Source of the DNA: Anisodus tanguticus
Lineage: Eukaryota; Streptophyta; Magnoliopsida; Solanales; Solanaceae
Assembly: GCA_034509755.1 (NCBI GenBank)
Contig: CM067539.1
Coordinates: 51,549,513-51,613,512 of the forward strand
Reading direction: 5' to 3'
DNA length: 64,000 bases
The notes beneath the pieces are model-generated. The model worked only from the letters and a program-made list of their open reading frames with translations. It ran no database searches and had not been told where the DNA came from. Made by a program: the position numbers and the translations under genes. The stretch's first letter is position 1, and every line of letters begins with the position of its first letter. Below, one piece after another: positions 12,516 through 26,017 of this stretch.

Positions 12516-12972
12516 AATCTTAGTCGACGTATGATACTTACCAGTACTAGTGTTGTATTAATACTACTCTTGTTGCACTTTGTTTGAGTGCAAAGTATGA
12601 TCCCGGTTCCAGCTTCTATGCCTCGTGACTGATATGCAAGGGTGACATCTTTGGTCATTCAGGGTAAGCTACTTGGTGATCCGTGCCCCCTGAAATGGCC
12701 ATCCGTATTTACTTTTGTATTTTCTTTTCATAAGACAATATATAGACTTCGAGCTGATTCTTTATATTTCTTATTGTGTTAGAGCTCTTGTACAGTTTTG
12801 ATCTGATCTTTGGGGATATTTTCATATTCAATTATGATAGTATTTAAGACTTTTTAACATATTCTTATTTCATTTCTGCTTATTTAACTTTATAATTCTA
12901 GATGTTGGGATATGGTTCACCTACCCGGGGGGATAGTGTAGGTGCCACGATGACCCTCGATTTGGGTCGTGA
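12516..12972. repeat. array unit 0 (partial, terminal 457 bp only)
   Basis: It aligns by eye with 15542-16000 of unit 1, sharing the blocks ccagtactagtgttgta and gggatagtgtaggtgcca. It abuts the broken gypsy gag, and the words aatctta are common to both sides of the junction. Confidence 0.8.
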
Positions 12973-15900
12973 AAGTTCTTTTGACTTGTTTGCAAAATTT
13001 TAAGTCAAATGGATATCATTTGGTTCACGTTGGGAGAAAGTTTCATTTTGGAAATCCAATATTTAATTATTTGAATTAATTATTCATTTTGGGAAAACGT
13101 CTTCTGATTGGCAACTTGAAGATTTTGTTTGATTTATAATATTATTTATGATCTGTAAAAAGTTAAGGAACTAATTTTAGAGTCTGTTTGGTTGATTTTT
13201 GATAATTAAGTCGGGTTTAGTACTTAATATGTTTATTTATGGAAAAAGGTTGGTCACATGAAGAAATAAAATTCGGATTGAAAATTTATTGATTCCGTTA
13301 GCTTTGTATGTATGTTTATGACCTACGAGGATATGTGGCATGATTCTCGAGGCAATCAGATGAAAATCATGGAATAAAATCTAAGCTTTAAAATTTTAAA
13401 GTTCTAAGTTTGAGAAGTCTGAACAAGAGTTGACTTTTAGATAAATGCATCCGGAATTGAAATTCAATGGTTCAGTTAGGTTCGGAACGTGATGTTTGAC
13501 TTAGATGGATGGTTGGAACGAGCCCCGAATGATTTGGTGAGTTTCGGACAAGAAAATGGATTTTAGGAGGTTCTTATGTTAAAGAAAGGATTTCATTGAC
13601 CAAAGACAACAACAGGGGTAAAAAAGTTTTTTTTGAAGTTTTATCGATTTCATTAGGCCCCAAATGTGATTTATGACTTAGTCGAGTCATTAGTTTGGTT
13701 TCCGAGAGGTTCAGGTATGATTTAGGTGGTTGGTTGAGACAATTAGCTTTTAAGGTGATTTGGAGTTGACCATGGTCAACATCGGGTCAAAATGGTCTCG
13801 TTTGGGTGTTTTGAGAGTTCGAGCAGATTCTTATGATGATTTTAGACTTGTCCACAAATTTTAGTTAGATTACGATTAGTTTCGGATGTGTTTGGGTTGT
13901 ACAGTGTTGGTTTTTTATTTCGACGTCGTTTTGAGCAAAAAGGGTACCATATTGAGTAAACGACCTTTGTTTTGTGTTTCAATTGAACCATTAGATGTAT
14001 TGTATTTTCGGAACTATAGCAACAAGAATCGTCACATTTCATCCTCATATGCGTGAGATATGGCCTTTTCCCTAAATTTTACTGTTGCTGATTTTCTTGT
14101 GAGAATTTTCTGAAAAATTACGATTTTCCCCAATTTCGTCCATAAATTTCTGATTTTTCCTTAAAAAAAACTTCAAAATGTCATATCTTTATAAATTTAA
14201 GGCCAAATTGGGTGATTCAAAAGGCTATTTTTGGTGAAATATCGCAAGGACCATGTTGGGCTTGTCAAAAGTGAATTCCGTGATTATTTAGCATTTGTTT
14301 CGGGCCGGGATAGCTGCTACATTTTTCACGTTGTTCCAAAATTTAGTCACTATTTCTCACAAGTTCGTGAGTTCAATTTTGGGTGATTCCAAGTTGGTTT
14401 TTCTCATCTAATATCGGGGTAAGAATCTAACCTTTATTTTATCATTACCCATTGATTCCGTCCATCAATTAGTAATAAAATCATATTTTTGGGTTGGGAA
14501 TTTGTGAGTTTTAACCCTAACTTATGAATTGAGTTTTTATTAAAATCGGAGGTCAATACATGGTAATTTATAGGTGATTTTTTGGATTTAGCTTCTCTAG
14601 ACTATGGGTAAACTATTTTTAAAATAAAATTTCAGTTTTACCCATGTGGGCTCGGGTCACTTTTTGAGTTCATTTTTGGGTTCCGAATCGGAGTATAGTA
14701 ATATGGGTATCATTAGACTCGTTTAAACTCATAATTTTTTTTTGATTATATTGAACCTGATTTTGCAACGAAAGTGCAGATTTGACCATCGGAGCATTTT
14801 TGGGTGACTTATTGGGTCCGAAACTATAATATAGTAATATAGGTATCTATGGATTTATATTATTAATGTAGATTCTACATTTGATAGAGTTCGATTATTC
14901 CGAAGCACTCCCGAGAAAGGAATGGCGTTGGATTGGGGGTCATGGCTCTGTTCGGCTTCGAGGTAGGTTATGACTTACTTGAGTTAGACCTTGATTAGAG
15001 AGTCATATATATGTCATAGAAATTGACGGGGATAGAATAATAGGCCTTCAGGCATGGACATGGTGATAAATTCTACTAGTTTTGTATGTATGATGTTTAT
15101 GTGGGCTTGTCGTCATACTATTGAGATTGATATCATGTATGGCATGCTTTACTTATTACTATGATATGCTCATGGTGATAAGGTGAGTGATTGAGATACT
15201 CCGAGGTATTTACCGGAGATTGAGAGTGACAGAGATACTCTGAGGTTTCTTCCAGAGATGAGAATGATTGATTCTTCCGAGGTTTTCCGGAGAGCCCGAG
15301 TGGTACATGGAATTCACGGTTCTCCCATAGGTCATGGTGTGTACGAGAGTGGACTGAGAGAGGTGACTATTGCATTACATTTTACTCATCCATTCTTATA
15401 TTCTCAATTGTTCGGTTGGTGATGTATATATGTCTTTGGTTGATTACCTAATTTACTTGATATGGACTTGTTTATGATACGTGATCATGCTCGTTTGCTC
15501 TATATGCTACTTATTAGTTTCTACTTCTTATTGCGTTATCAAATCTTAGTCGGCCTATGATACTTTCCAGTACTAGTGTTGTACTGATACTACTCTTGCT
15601 GCATTTTATTTGAGTACAGAGTACGATCCCGATTCCCTCTCTATGCCTCGTGAATGATATGAGAGGGTGATTTCATTAGTCATTCAGGGTGAGCTACTTG
15701 GTCATCTGTGGCCCCTGAAATGATCCTCCTTTTATACTTTTGTATTTTATTTTCATAAGACAGTATGTAGCCTTCGGGCAGTTCAGACTTATATTTCTTA
15801 TTGTATTAGAGCTCTTGTACACTTTTGACCAGATCTTTGGGGATATTTGGATATTCAGTTATGATAGTATTTACGACTTGTTAACTTATTCTTATTTAAT

Positions 15901-16000
15901 TTCCGCTTATTTAACTTGATAATTTTAGATGTTGGGATGTGGTTCGCCTATCCATGGGGGATAGTGTAGGTGCCACCATGACCCGCGATTTACCTCATGA
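12973..16000. repeat. array unit 1
   Basis: A complete unit of about 3028 bp. It lacks a ~150 bp piece found in units 2 and 3 (the actagttcactcatctcatg part, which should lie near 15110). Three ~40-bp subrepeats with ctccgaggt / cttccgaggt cores lie at about 15189-15300. Confidence 0.8.
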
Positions 16001-19000
16001 CAGTTATTTTGACTTGCTAGTAAAATTTAAAGTCAAACAGATATAATTTGGTTCACGTTGGGAGAAGGTTTCATATTGGAAATCAAATATTTAATTATTT
16101 GGATTAATTATTCATTTTAGAAAAACATGTTTTAATTAGCAATCTGAAGATTTTGGTTCACGTTGGGAGAAGGTTTCATATTGGAAATCCAATATTTGAT
16201 ATGCTTATTTGTGGCAAAAAGATTGTCACGGAAAGAAATAAAATCCGTATTGAAAATTTGTTGATTCTGTTAGCTTTGTATGGATGTTTATGACTTGCGG
16301 GGATATGTGGCATGATTCCCGAGGAAATCAGATGAAAATCGTGGAAGGAAATCTAAGTTCAAAAATTTTGATGTTCTTAGTTTGAAAAGTCTGACCAAGA
16401 GTTGATTTTTGGAGAAATGTGACTGAAACCAAACTTTGATGGTTTAGTTAGGTACGAAACATGATCTATTTGACTTAGATGGATGGTTGGAACAAGTCCC
16501 GAATGATTTGGGTGAAAGGATTTTAGGAGGTTCTTAAGTTAAAGAAATGATTTAGTTGACCAAAGTCCACAACGGAGGTAAATGAGTTTTTTTTGAAGTT
16601 TCGTCAATTTTATTAGGTCCGAAATGTGATTTATGACTTAGTCGAGTCATTGATTCGGTTCCCGAGAGGTTCAGGTATGATTTAGGTAGTTGGTTGAGAA
16701 AATTAGCTTGTGAGGTAATTTGGAGTTGACCACGGTCAACATCGGGTCAAGACAGTCCTGTTTGAGTGTTTTAGAGTTTGAGCAGATTCATATGATGATT
16801 TTGGACTTGTCCACAAATTCTGATTAGATTCCGATGAGTTTCGGATGTGTTTGGGTTGTATGATGTTGGTGTTTGGTTTCGACGTCATTTTGAGTAAAAA
16901 GGGTACCATATTGAGTAAACGACCTTTGTTTGGTATTACGATTGAACCATTAGATCCTTATCGTATTTTCAAAACTATAGCAACAAGAATCGTCGCATTT
17001 TATCATCGTATGCGTGAAATATGGCCTTTTCCCTAAATTTTGTAGTTGTTGATTTTCTTTTCAGAATATTCTGTAAAATTGCGATTTATCCCCTATTTCG
17101 TTCATAAATTTCTGATTTCTTAAAAAAAAACTTCAAAATATCATATCTCTATCATTGTACGGTCAAATTGGGTGATTCAAAAGGCTATTTTGGGTGAAAT
17201 CTCGCAAGGATTATGGTGGGCTTGTCAAAAGTGAATTCTGTGATTATTTAGCATTTGTTTTGGGCTGGGACAACTGCTACGTTTTTCACTTTGTTCCAAA
17301 ATTTAGTTACTATTTCTCACAAGTTTGTGAGCTCAGTTTTGGTTGATTCCGAGTGGGTTTTGCTCATCTAAGCTTGTGGTTAAGAATCTAATATTTATTT
17401 CATCATTACCCATTGATTCCTTTTATTAATTAGTAATAAATCATGTTTTTGGGTAGGGAATTTGAGAGATTTAGCCCTAACTTAAGAATTGAGTTTTTCT
17501 TGAAATTGGAGGTCAATTAATGATTAGTTTTAGGTGATTTTCAGCATTTAGCTTATCTAGACTATGAGTAAACTATTTTTAAAATAAAATTTTAGTTTTA
17601 CCAATGTGGACCCGGGGTCACATTTTGGATTCATTTTTTGGTTTCGAATCAAAGTATTGTAATATGGGTATCATTAGACTTGTTTAAACTCAAAGATTAC
17701 TGTTTTGACTATATTAAATCCGATTTTATAATGAAAGTGCAGTTTTGACCTTCGGGGCTCGGAATTATCATTTTGGTGACTTTTTGGGTCCAAAACTATA
17801 ATATAACAGTATAGGTATCTATGGATTCATATTATTAATGTAGATTCTATATTTGATAGAGTTCGGTCAATTCGAAGAACTCCAGAAAGGAATAGTGTTG
17901 GCTTGGGGGTCGTGGCTCCTGTTTGGCTTCGAGGTTGGTTTTGACTTACTTGAGTTAGACTTTGATTAGAGAGTCGTATATATGTCTTAGAAATTTACGG
18001 GGATAGCATGATAGGCCTTCAGGAATGGAGGTGGTTATAAATTCCACTGGTTTAGAATGGATGATGTTTATGTGGACTTGTTGCCATATGTGTTAAATTT
18101 TGTGATTATTACTTATCTATTTTTTTGTCACATACTAGTTCACTCATCTCATGAAAAGAAAGTAATATTGATTAATTGAAATGTGAACTGTAAAATGACT
18201 TGTACTTGTTGATTAACTATTAATGATACTGTTGAGATTGATATCATGCATGACATGCTTTACTTATTACTCTGATAAAGTCATGGTGGTAAGGCGAGTG
18301 ATTGAGATACTCCGAGGTCTTTGCCGGAGATTGAGAGTGACAGAGATACTCCGAGGTTTTTTCCGGAAATGAGAATGATTGAGGCTTTCGAGGTTTTACC
18401 AGAAAGCCCGAGTGATACATGGACTTCGCGGGTCTCCCATGTGTCATGTCTTTGAGACTATGTCTTTACCATGTGTGTACGAGAGTCGAGTGAGATAGGT
18501 GACTATTGCATTACATTGCACTCATCCTTTCTTATAGTCTCAACTGTTCTGTTGGTGACATATATTTGTCTTTGGTTGATTACATGATTTACTTGATATG
18601 GACTTGTTTATGATACGTGATCATACTTGTATGCTCAATGTGCTACTTGTTAGTTTCTACTTCTTATTACGTTATCTAATCTTAGTCGGCCTATGATAAT
18701 TACCAGTACTAGTATTGTACTTATACTACTCTTGCTGCACTTTTTGTTAAGTGCGCAGTACGATCTAGGCTCCGCTTCTACACCTCGTGACCGATAAGCG
18801 AGGGTGACATCTTTGGTCATTTAGAGTGAGCTACTTGGTCATCGATGGACCCTGAAATGACCCTCTTATTTACTTTTATATTTTCCTTCTAGTAGATAGT
18901 ATGTAGCCTTCGGGCGTTTTCAGACTTCTATTTTTCGGATTGTATAGAGCTCTTGTACACTTTTGACCAGATCTTTCAGGATATTTGGATATTCAGTTAT

Positions 19001-19136
19001 GATAGTTTTTAAGACTTGTTAACTTATTCTTATTTAATTTCTGCTTACTTAACTTGATAATTCTAGATGTTGGGATGTGGTTCGCCTACCCGGGGGGGGA
19101 TGTAGGTGCCACCATGACACACGATTTGGGTCATGA
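16001..19136. repeat. array unit 2
   Basis: A complete unit of about 3136 bp. Near 16150-16195 it carries a second copy of the gttcacgttgggagaagg block in place of sequence present in units 1 and 3, which is a local rearrangement. Subrepeats with the ccgaggt core lie at 18306-18415. Confidence 0.8.
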
Positions 19137-22100
19137 TAGTTATTTTGACTTTCTTTTTAAATCTAAAGTCAAACGAATATCATTTGGTTCACGTTGGGAG
19201 AAAGTTTCATTTTGAAAATCTAATATTTAATTATTTGAATTAATTATTCATTTTGGAAAAACGTGTTTTGATTGATGACCTAAATATTTTTTTGGATTTT
19301 TAATATTATTTATGATATGTAAGAAGTTACGGAGATAATTTTAGAGTTCATTTGGTTGGGTTTTGACAATAAGTCATTTTTAGTACTTAATATGCTTATT
19401 TATGGCAAAATGATAGTCACGAGAAGAAATAGGATTCAGATCGAAATTTTGTTGATTCTGTTAGCTTTGTATGGATGTTTATGACTTACGGAGATATGTG
19501 GCATGATTCTCGAGGCAATCGGATGAAAATCGTGGATGGAAATCTAAGCTTTGATATTTTGAAATTTTGAAATTCTAAGTTTGAGAGGTTTGAATAAGAG
19601 TTGACTTTTGGATAAATGCATCCAAAATTGAACTTTAATGGTTCGTAATGTGATCTTTGACTTATATGGATGGTTGGAATGAGTCCCGAATCATTTGGGT
19701 GAATTTCGGACAAGAAAATAGATTTTAGGAGGTTCTTAAGTTAAAGAATTGATTTAGTTGACCAAAGTCAACAACGGGGGTAAATAAGTCTTTTTTGAAG
19801 TTTCATCCATTTCATTAGACACGGAATGTGATTTATGACTTAGTCGAGTCATTGGTTCGGTTTCGAGTGGTTCGGAGATGATTTAGGTGGTTGGTTGAGA
19901 GAATTAGCTTTTGAGGTGGTTTAGAGTTGACTACGGTCAACATCGAGTCAAGACGGTCCCGTTTGGGTGTTTTGAGCAGATTCATATGATGATTTTGGAC
20001 TTGTCCACAAATTTTGGTTAGATTTCGATGAGTTTCAGATGTGTTTGGGTTGTATGGTATTGGTTTTTGGTTTCGACGTCGCTTTTAGCAAAAAAGGTAC
20101 CATATTGAGTAAACGACCTTTGTTTTGTGTTTTGATTGAACAATTAGGTTTGTATCATATTTTCGGAACTATAGCAACAAGAATCGTCGCATTTCATCGT
20201 CATATACGTGAGATATGGCCTTTTCCCTAAATTTTGTTGTTGATTTTCTTTTCAGAATATTCTGAAAAATTACAATTTACCCTATTTCGTCCATAAATTT
20301 CTGATTTCCTTAAAACAACTTCAAAACATCATATCTCTATCATTTTAAGGCCAAATTGGGTGATTCAAAAAGCTATCTTGGGTAAAATCACGCAAAGACC
20401 ATGTTGGGCTTGTCAAAAGTGAATTCTGTGATTATTTAGCATCTGTTTTGGGCTGGGACAACAAGCTACGTTTTTCACTTTGTTACGAAATTTAGTCACT
20501 ATTTCTCACAAGTTTGTGAGCTCAGTTTTGGTTGATTCCGAGTGAGTTTTGCTCGTCTAAGCTCGGGAGTAAGAGTCTAACCTTCATTTTATCATTACCC
20601 TTTGATTCATTCCATTAATTAGTAATAAAGTCATGTTTTCTGGGTTGGAAATTTGGGAGTTTTAGCCCTAACTTAGGAATTGAGTTTTTCTTGAAATTGG
20701 AGGTCAATCCATAGTTAGTTTTAGGTGATTTTCTGGATATAGCTTATCTAGACTGTGGCTGAACTAGTTTTAAAATAAAATTTCAGTTTACCCATGTGGG
20801 CCCGGGGTCACTTTTTGAGTTTATTTTTGTATTATGAATAAGAGTATAGTAATATGGGCATCATTAGACTCATTTAAACTCATAGATTTCTGTTTTGACT
20901 AAATTGAACCCGATTTTGCCCCGAAAGTGCAGTTTTGACCTTTGGGGTTCAGAATTATCTTTTTGGGTTCGAAACTATATTATAACAATATAGGTATCTA
21001 TGGATTCATTTTATTATTGTAGATTCTATATTTGATAGAGTTCGATCATTTCGAAGCACTCCGTAAAGGAATGACGTTGGCTTGGGTGTCGTGGCTCCTG
21101 TTCGTCTTCGATGTAGGTTATGACTTACTTGAGTTAGATGTTGATTAGAGAGTCGTATATATGTCATAGAAATTGACGGGGATAACATAATAGGCCTCCG
21201 GGCATGGAGGTGGTGATAAATTCCACTAGTTTAGGATGGATGTTCTTTATGTGGGCTTGTCGTCGTATGTGTTATATTCTGTGCTTATTGCTTGTTTGAT
21301 TTTCTGTCACGTACTAGTTCACTCATCTCATGAAAAGAAAGAGTAATGTTGATTAATTTAAATGTGAACATTAACATGACTTACTTCTTGATTAATTATT
21401 GATGATACTGTTGAGATTGATATCATGCATGGCATGTTATACCTATTACTATGATATGGTCATGGTAGGATGTGACTGATTGAAATACTCCGAGGTTTTT
21501 TCCAGAGATTAAGAGTGACAGAGATACTCCGAGGTTTCTGCCGGAGATGAGAATGATTGATCCTTCCGAGTATTTGTCGGATAGCCCGAGTGGTACATGG
21601 ACTTCACGGGTCTCCCATGGATCATGACTTTGAGACTTTGTCCTTAGCATGTGTGTATGAGAGTCGAGTGAGATAGGTGACTATTGCATTACATTGCACC
21701 CATCCATTCTTATAGTCTCAATTGTTCTGTTGGTGACGTATATCTGTCTTTGGTTGATTACCTAATTTACTTGATATGGACTTGTTTATGATACGTGATC
21801 ATATGTGTATGCTCTATGTGCTACTTGTTAGTTTCTACTTTTTATTGCGTTATCTAATCTTAGTCGGCCTATGATACTTACCAGTACTACTGTTGTACTG
21901 ATACTACTCTTGCTGCACTTTTTGTTAAGTGTAGAGTACGATCTAGGCTCCACTTCTATACCTCGTGATTGTTAAGCGAGGGTGACATCTTTGGTCATTC
22001 AGGGTGAGCTACTTTGTCATTCATGACCCCTGAAATGACCCTCTTTTATATTTTCCTTCCAGTAGACAGTATGTAGCATTCATGCATTTTTCAGACTTAT

Positions 22101-22308
22101 ATTTTTGGATTGTATAGAGCTCTTGTACGCTTTTGACCAGAACTTTGGGGATGTTTGGATATTCATTTATGATAGTATTTAAGACTTGATAACTTATTTT
22201 TACTTAATTTCCGCTTATTTAACTTGTTATTTCTAAATGTTGGGATGTGATTCGCCTACCCGGTGGATAGTGTAGGTACCACAACGACCTACGATTTGGG
22301 TCGTAACA
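19137..22308. repeat. array unit 3
   Basis: A complete unit of about 3170 bp. It ends at tcgtaaca (22301-22308), after which non-repeated sequence starts. Subrepeats with the ccgaggt core lie at 21486-21595. Confidence 0.8.
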
Positions 22309-22638
22309 CCTCCAAATTTCCCATCCTAAACCCTAATATCTCCTAACTCGTAACCATTATAGTCAAAGGAGGCATACAAAACGACTTTCATGATCCAAAT
22401 AATATTGCGTGGACCTAATACGCGATTCTACGTACTATTAACTTACTCACTTAAAAATAGAAGACTGATAACCCTTTAAATTTGTCAATAAATTTTATTT
22501 AAATGCTCATATTTGACATGTTTCAATTAAGCACATGACCATATGATAAAATGTTTCTACTAGTCATATCCGCTCATAATTTAGAAAATCTTATGCTCAT
22601 GTTCTCAAGCGCCAATTAAGTAGACAATTAAGATCTTA
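22309..22638. other. unassigned flank between the array and the hAT element
   Basis: AT-rich sequence without coding or repeat signature that I recognise. It should continue at 26258 if the hAT insertion is removed. Confidence 0.5.
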
Positions 22639-22646
22639 AATTATAC
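22639..22646. repeat. left target-site duplication of the hAT element
   Basis: The octamer aattatac is repeated exactly at 26250-26257, directly outside the opposite terminal inverted repeat. Eight base pairs is the hAT superfamily length. Confidence 0.9.
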
Positions 22647-22659
22647 TAAAGCTGGCCAG

Positions 22660-22727
22660 TGGGCCGGGACAGCCCGACCCCGACCCGAGCCCGTCCCGAG
22701 CCCGCCCCGGTCCCGCCCCGACCCCGC

Positions 22728-22760
<33 letters not shown>

Positions 22761-22915
22761 ACGGGGCGGGACTCGAACTCGGGACGGGACGAGGTCTCGT
22801 CCCGCGAGACCCGAGCCCGCCCCAGGCCCGCGAGACCCGAGCCCGCCCCGAGCCCGCCCCGAGCCCGCCCCGGCCCGCGAGACCCGAGCCCGCCCCGACC
22901 CCGCCCTTTGCAAAA
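22660..22915. repeat. left GC-rich subterminal array of the hAT element
   Basis: Repeated cccgagcccgccccg-type words surround an A tract at about 22729-22758. The composition is strikingly GC-rich against AT-rich surroundings. It mirrors the array at 26042-26235. Such subterminal repeats are usual transposase-binding regions in hAT elements (family knowledge). Confidence 0.85.
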
Positions 22916-23381
22916 ATGGCCGTTGCACCAACGACCATTTTAGATTATGGCCGTTGGCCAACGGCCATTTTAGCCCCCCCCCCCCCCAACCCCCTACCCC
23001 TTAATATTTATTTTTAACCCATAAGTTATTATATTTACACTTTAACCCAATTTTTCAACTATAAATAACTCATTTTCTCTTCATCTTTCTCACAAATCTT
23101 CCTACAATCTCTCTAATTTCTCAATATATCTCTCTACAATTCTACATTGTTTGCTAAATATTCAATTTTATTTATTCATTTGGGAATTGGTAGTGAAGTT
23201 GGCAACTAGCTTGAGGATCTTCCATCGAGCAAAGTTTCAATTTTCAACCTCTCGATTACACGTCGACGTTACGTCGGCGTTTGGTACATTCGTTCCTTCA
23301 TTAAATTATTATTGTCTGTTTATTTAGTTTAGATCACTTAATTTTATTGTCTTTAATTATTTATTTATTATCATAATTAAA

Positions 23382-25816
23382 ATGGAAGGATTAAAAGGTA
23401 TGTTTAAGGGTAAAGGTAAGGGTGCTTCTTCTAGTAGGGGCAACCAGGGCAAGGGTACTTCTTCTAGTCATCTTATTCCTACACAGGATGATTTTGTTGA
23501 TACTCAACATTTTCCTACAATACCATTAGATTTAGACCAGGAGCTATTTTCGGAACTCAAGAAGACTTTAATTTAGACGATGATCTAGATGATATACCCA
23601 CTAATGTTGATGACAACACACCCACTAGTGCACCTTCAACTGAAATACCTCCTATTCCCCCTAGTATGAGACGAGGTCCAAAGAAAACGACCATTAAAAT
23701 CAGATGCATGGACATTTTTTGATAGGGACGTAGAGAATCAAGTAGCCATATGTAAAATTTGTAAAAATGTTTTAAAATTTAAAACTGGAAAAGGTCACGG
23801 TGGGACGGGGGTTTAATTAGACACGTAGTAAGTGCTCATCCAAATAGGTATGCCCATTACCAGGCTTCAAAACCGGGTGCGCAAACGCCCGCTCCATCAG
23901 GACAAGGTTCACATACTAATATTGTCCCGGACCAAGTACAAGGTCAAATTAACCCTATGACGGGGGAATTGTAGGCCCTAAATACAATAAACATAGAGAT
24001 AGGGAAGCAATATCAAAATTAGTTGCTGTGGAGGGTTTGCCTTTTTCATTTCCTTCATCTTCCGGTTTTATTCATTACATTAGAGATATATATAATCCTG
24101 CTTTTAACGGTTTTCCTAGATCAACTGTTAAGGGAGATGTATTTAAATTCGCGCATGAATATCAACAATATTTACGTTTTTCATTATATCATTTTAATGG
24201 CAAAGTATCCATCACGTCTGATATAGGTCGTAGTACTAACGGCCATGATTATTTAACTGTAACTTGTCATTGGATAGATTATAAATGGTCTATGCAAAAA
24301 CGTATTTTAGCGTATAGATATATAGATGATAGGCACACTGGTACTTTTATTGCAGAAAATATTTATCAAGTGTGCGATTATTACGGAATTACCGATAAAA
24401 TTATGACTATTACATTAGATAACGCTTCTAGTAACAATTACGCAATTACAATTTTAAAAAATAGTTTAACTCCGTCTTTTCCAGACCATTTTCATATAAA
24501 ATGCGCGTGCCATATATATAACTTAATTGTAAAGGATGGTCTATCACTTTTTGAAGACATTCTTAGTAAAATACAATTTGCTATAAACTTTATTTTTAAA
24601 AGTAATAAAGTACAACGTAGAAACGAATATAAAAAAATTTGTCATGATTGTGGACTACCTTTTAGAAAAATTCCACAAGAAGTATCCACTAGGTGGAATT
24701 CTTTATACGAGCAACTACTTGTTGCTTATGACTATAAATTACCTATAACATTATTTTTTAACTCTCATAATAAAAAGCCGGTGATATGATTTTAGATAGT
24801 GATTGGGAAAAAATTTCCGAACTTATTGTATTTTTAGAGAAATTTTTTCAAGCAACAAAAGAATTTTCCGGTATATATTATCCTACTATTTCAACTATGT
24901 TATTTTATATAACTCTAATATTTTTATTACTTAGTGAATATATGGAAAAACCAGCTTATAAGGCAGCTATTAAAAAAATGTTTCTCAAAATAAAAAAATA
25001 TTTTATTCCTATTCCCTCTATTTATATTATTGGTTCTGTATTAAATCCTACTATTAAAATAGACGGTACTAAATCACTAATTGAAACTATTTACGATTGT
25101 ATAGAAGTACTACCACCTCCAAGTCCCAAAAATCTAAATCACCCACCACCTATTGAACAAACTAAAGAAGAAGTATTGTCTAGCGTAGAACACCAATGCA
25201 AAAATATATATAGATTTTATCAACAAGAAAATGCTAGTAACTTACCAGCTTCCATACCATCTTCTTCATCTTCAACGCAACCTCACAAAAGACATGCTGT
25301 TTCTGCGGCTAGTATTGAAAGCCTCAGAAATAGAATGTGCGGTCGTACCTCTACTACTAACCAAATTAGCGAGTTGGATATTTTTGTTTTGCGGGGTTAA
25401 ATACCGTATCAAGAAGTTATCAATGAAGATGGACATGAAGACTTGCTGAAATACTGGAGGGGGAATGAGAAGACCTTTCCGACACTTTCAATGATGGCTC
25501 GAGATGTTTTGAACATTCAAGCGTCGTCAACTACGTCGAAAGCGCTTTTTCTGCAGCGTATATCAAATAGGAGACCACGACACTCATTAGCCGGAGACAG
25601 CTTGGAAATTGCGATTATTCGAGAGATTGGATACGAGCGGAGCGGAGAAGGTGCGGTCAACCGGAGATCAACGAAGAAGATGATGAAAACTACAACGAAA
25701 TCTTAACCGAAGGTAGTGGAAGCGACGTGGATCAATTTGACCAACAAATACCAATTCCAACCGAAGAACCACATGAAATCATCAAGCAATTAGAACAGGT
25801 TTTTTTGAGAATGTAA
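23382..25816 (+). pseudogene. hAT transposase (BED finger, RNase H-like core, dimerisation domain), broken
   Basis: The likely start is ATG 23382 (MEGLKGMFKGKGKG, Ser/Gly/Lys-rich). After a frameshift near 23555 comes a BED zinc finger (AWTFFDRDVENQ, CKICKNVLKF, then RHVVSAHPNRY) at about 23700-23860, with another shift before its last His residues and a stop near 23973. The catalytic core (24028-24789) shows TSDIGRST, QKRILAYRYIDDRHTG, MTITLDNASSNN and CACHIYNLIVKDGL, holding two of the expected acidic residues. A frameshift at about 24785 leads into 24786-25706, one frame with a single TAA at 25398-25400. The hAT dimerisation domain (YWRGNEKTFPTLSMMARDVL) follows. The original protein ended near 25816 after a further shift at about 25640. 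It would have cut and joined the element ends; it is now inactive. Confidence 0.9.
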
Positions 25817-26017
25817 TTTTTTTAATTGTAATTTTATTATGTAATTTGTAACTTTTGGACAACACCACAAAGTTGCAATTTAGATTTTAGACATTTGTAT
25901 TTGTATTACAAAAAAATCATATGTCTATTAAATAATATAAGAGGCACAAAAACAGCCTTGGGATGTTTTTATTACACTATCTTGTTTTGTTTATTGAGTT
26001 TTTTTTATACATATGTT

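Larger units (their letters stand above)
12516..22308. repeat. tandem array of ~3.1 kb LTR-like units (one partial, three complete)
   Basis: The marker gatgttgggatatggtt followed by a gtgtaggtgccac block recurs near 12901, 15929, 19067 and 22237. All the intervening landmarks also recur in the same order: a gttcacgttgggag start, a tatgtggcatgattc block, a ctccgaggt subrepeat and a ccagtactagtgttg block. Unit lengths are about 3028, 3136 and 3170 bp, preceded by a 457-bp tail-only partial unit. Read on the minus strand the unit begins TGTTACGACCCAAATCG, typical of gypsy LTR starts in this plant group. No gag or pol lies between units. Confidence 0.85.

Noticed and set aside
12900..22300. The repeated units as a CRISPR array or ribosomal DNA
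   Set aside because: The units are 3 kb long with no spacer pattern, and they contain no rRNA-like sequence. They look like plant LTR DNA.
22641..22961. Arg/Gly/Pro-rich open frames on both strands of the hAT subterminal arrays (also 25895-26290)
   Set aside because: They are translations of GC-rich tandem repeats and A tracts, without start context or domains.
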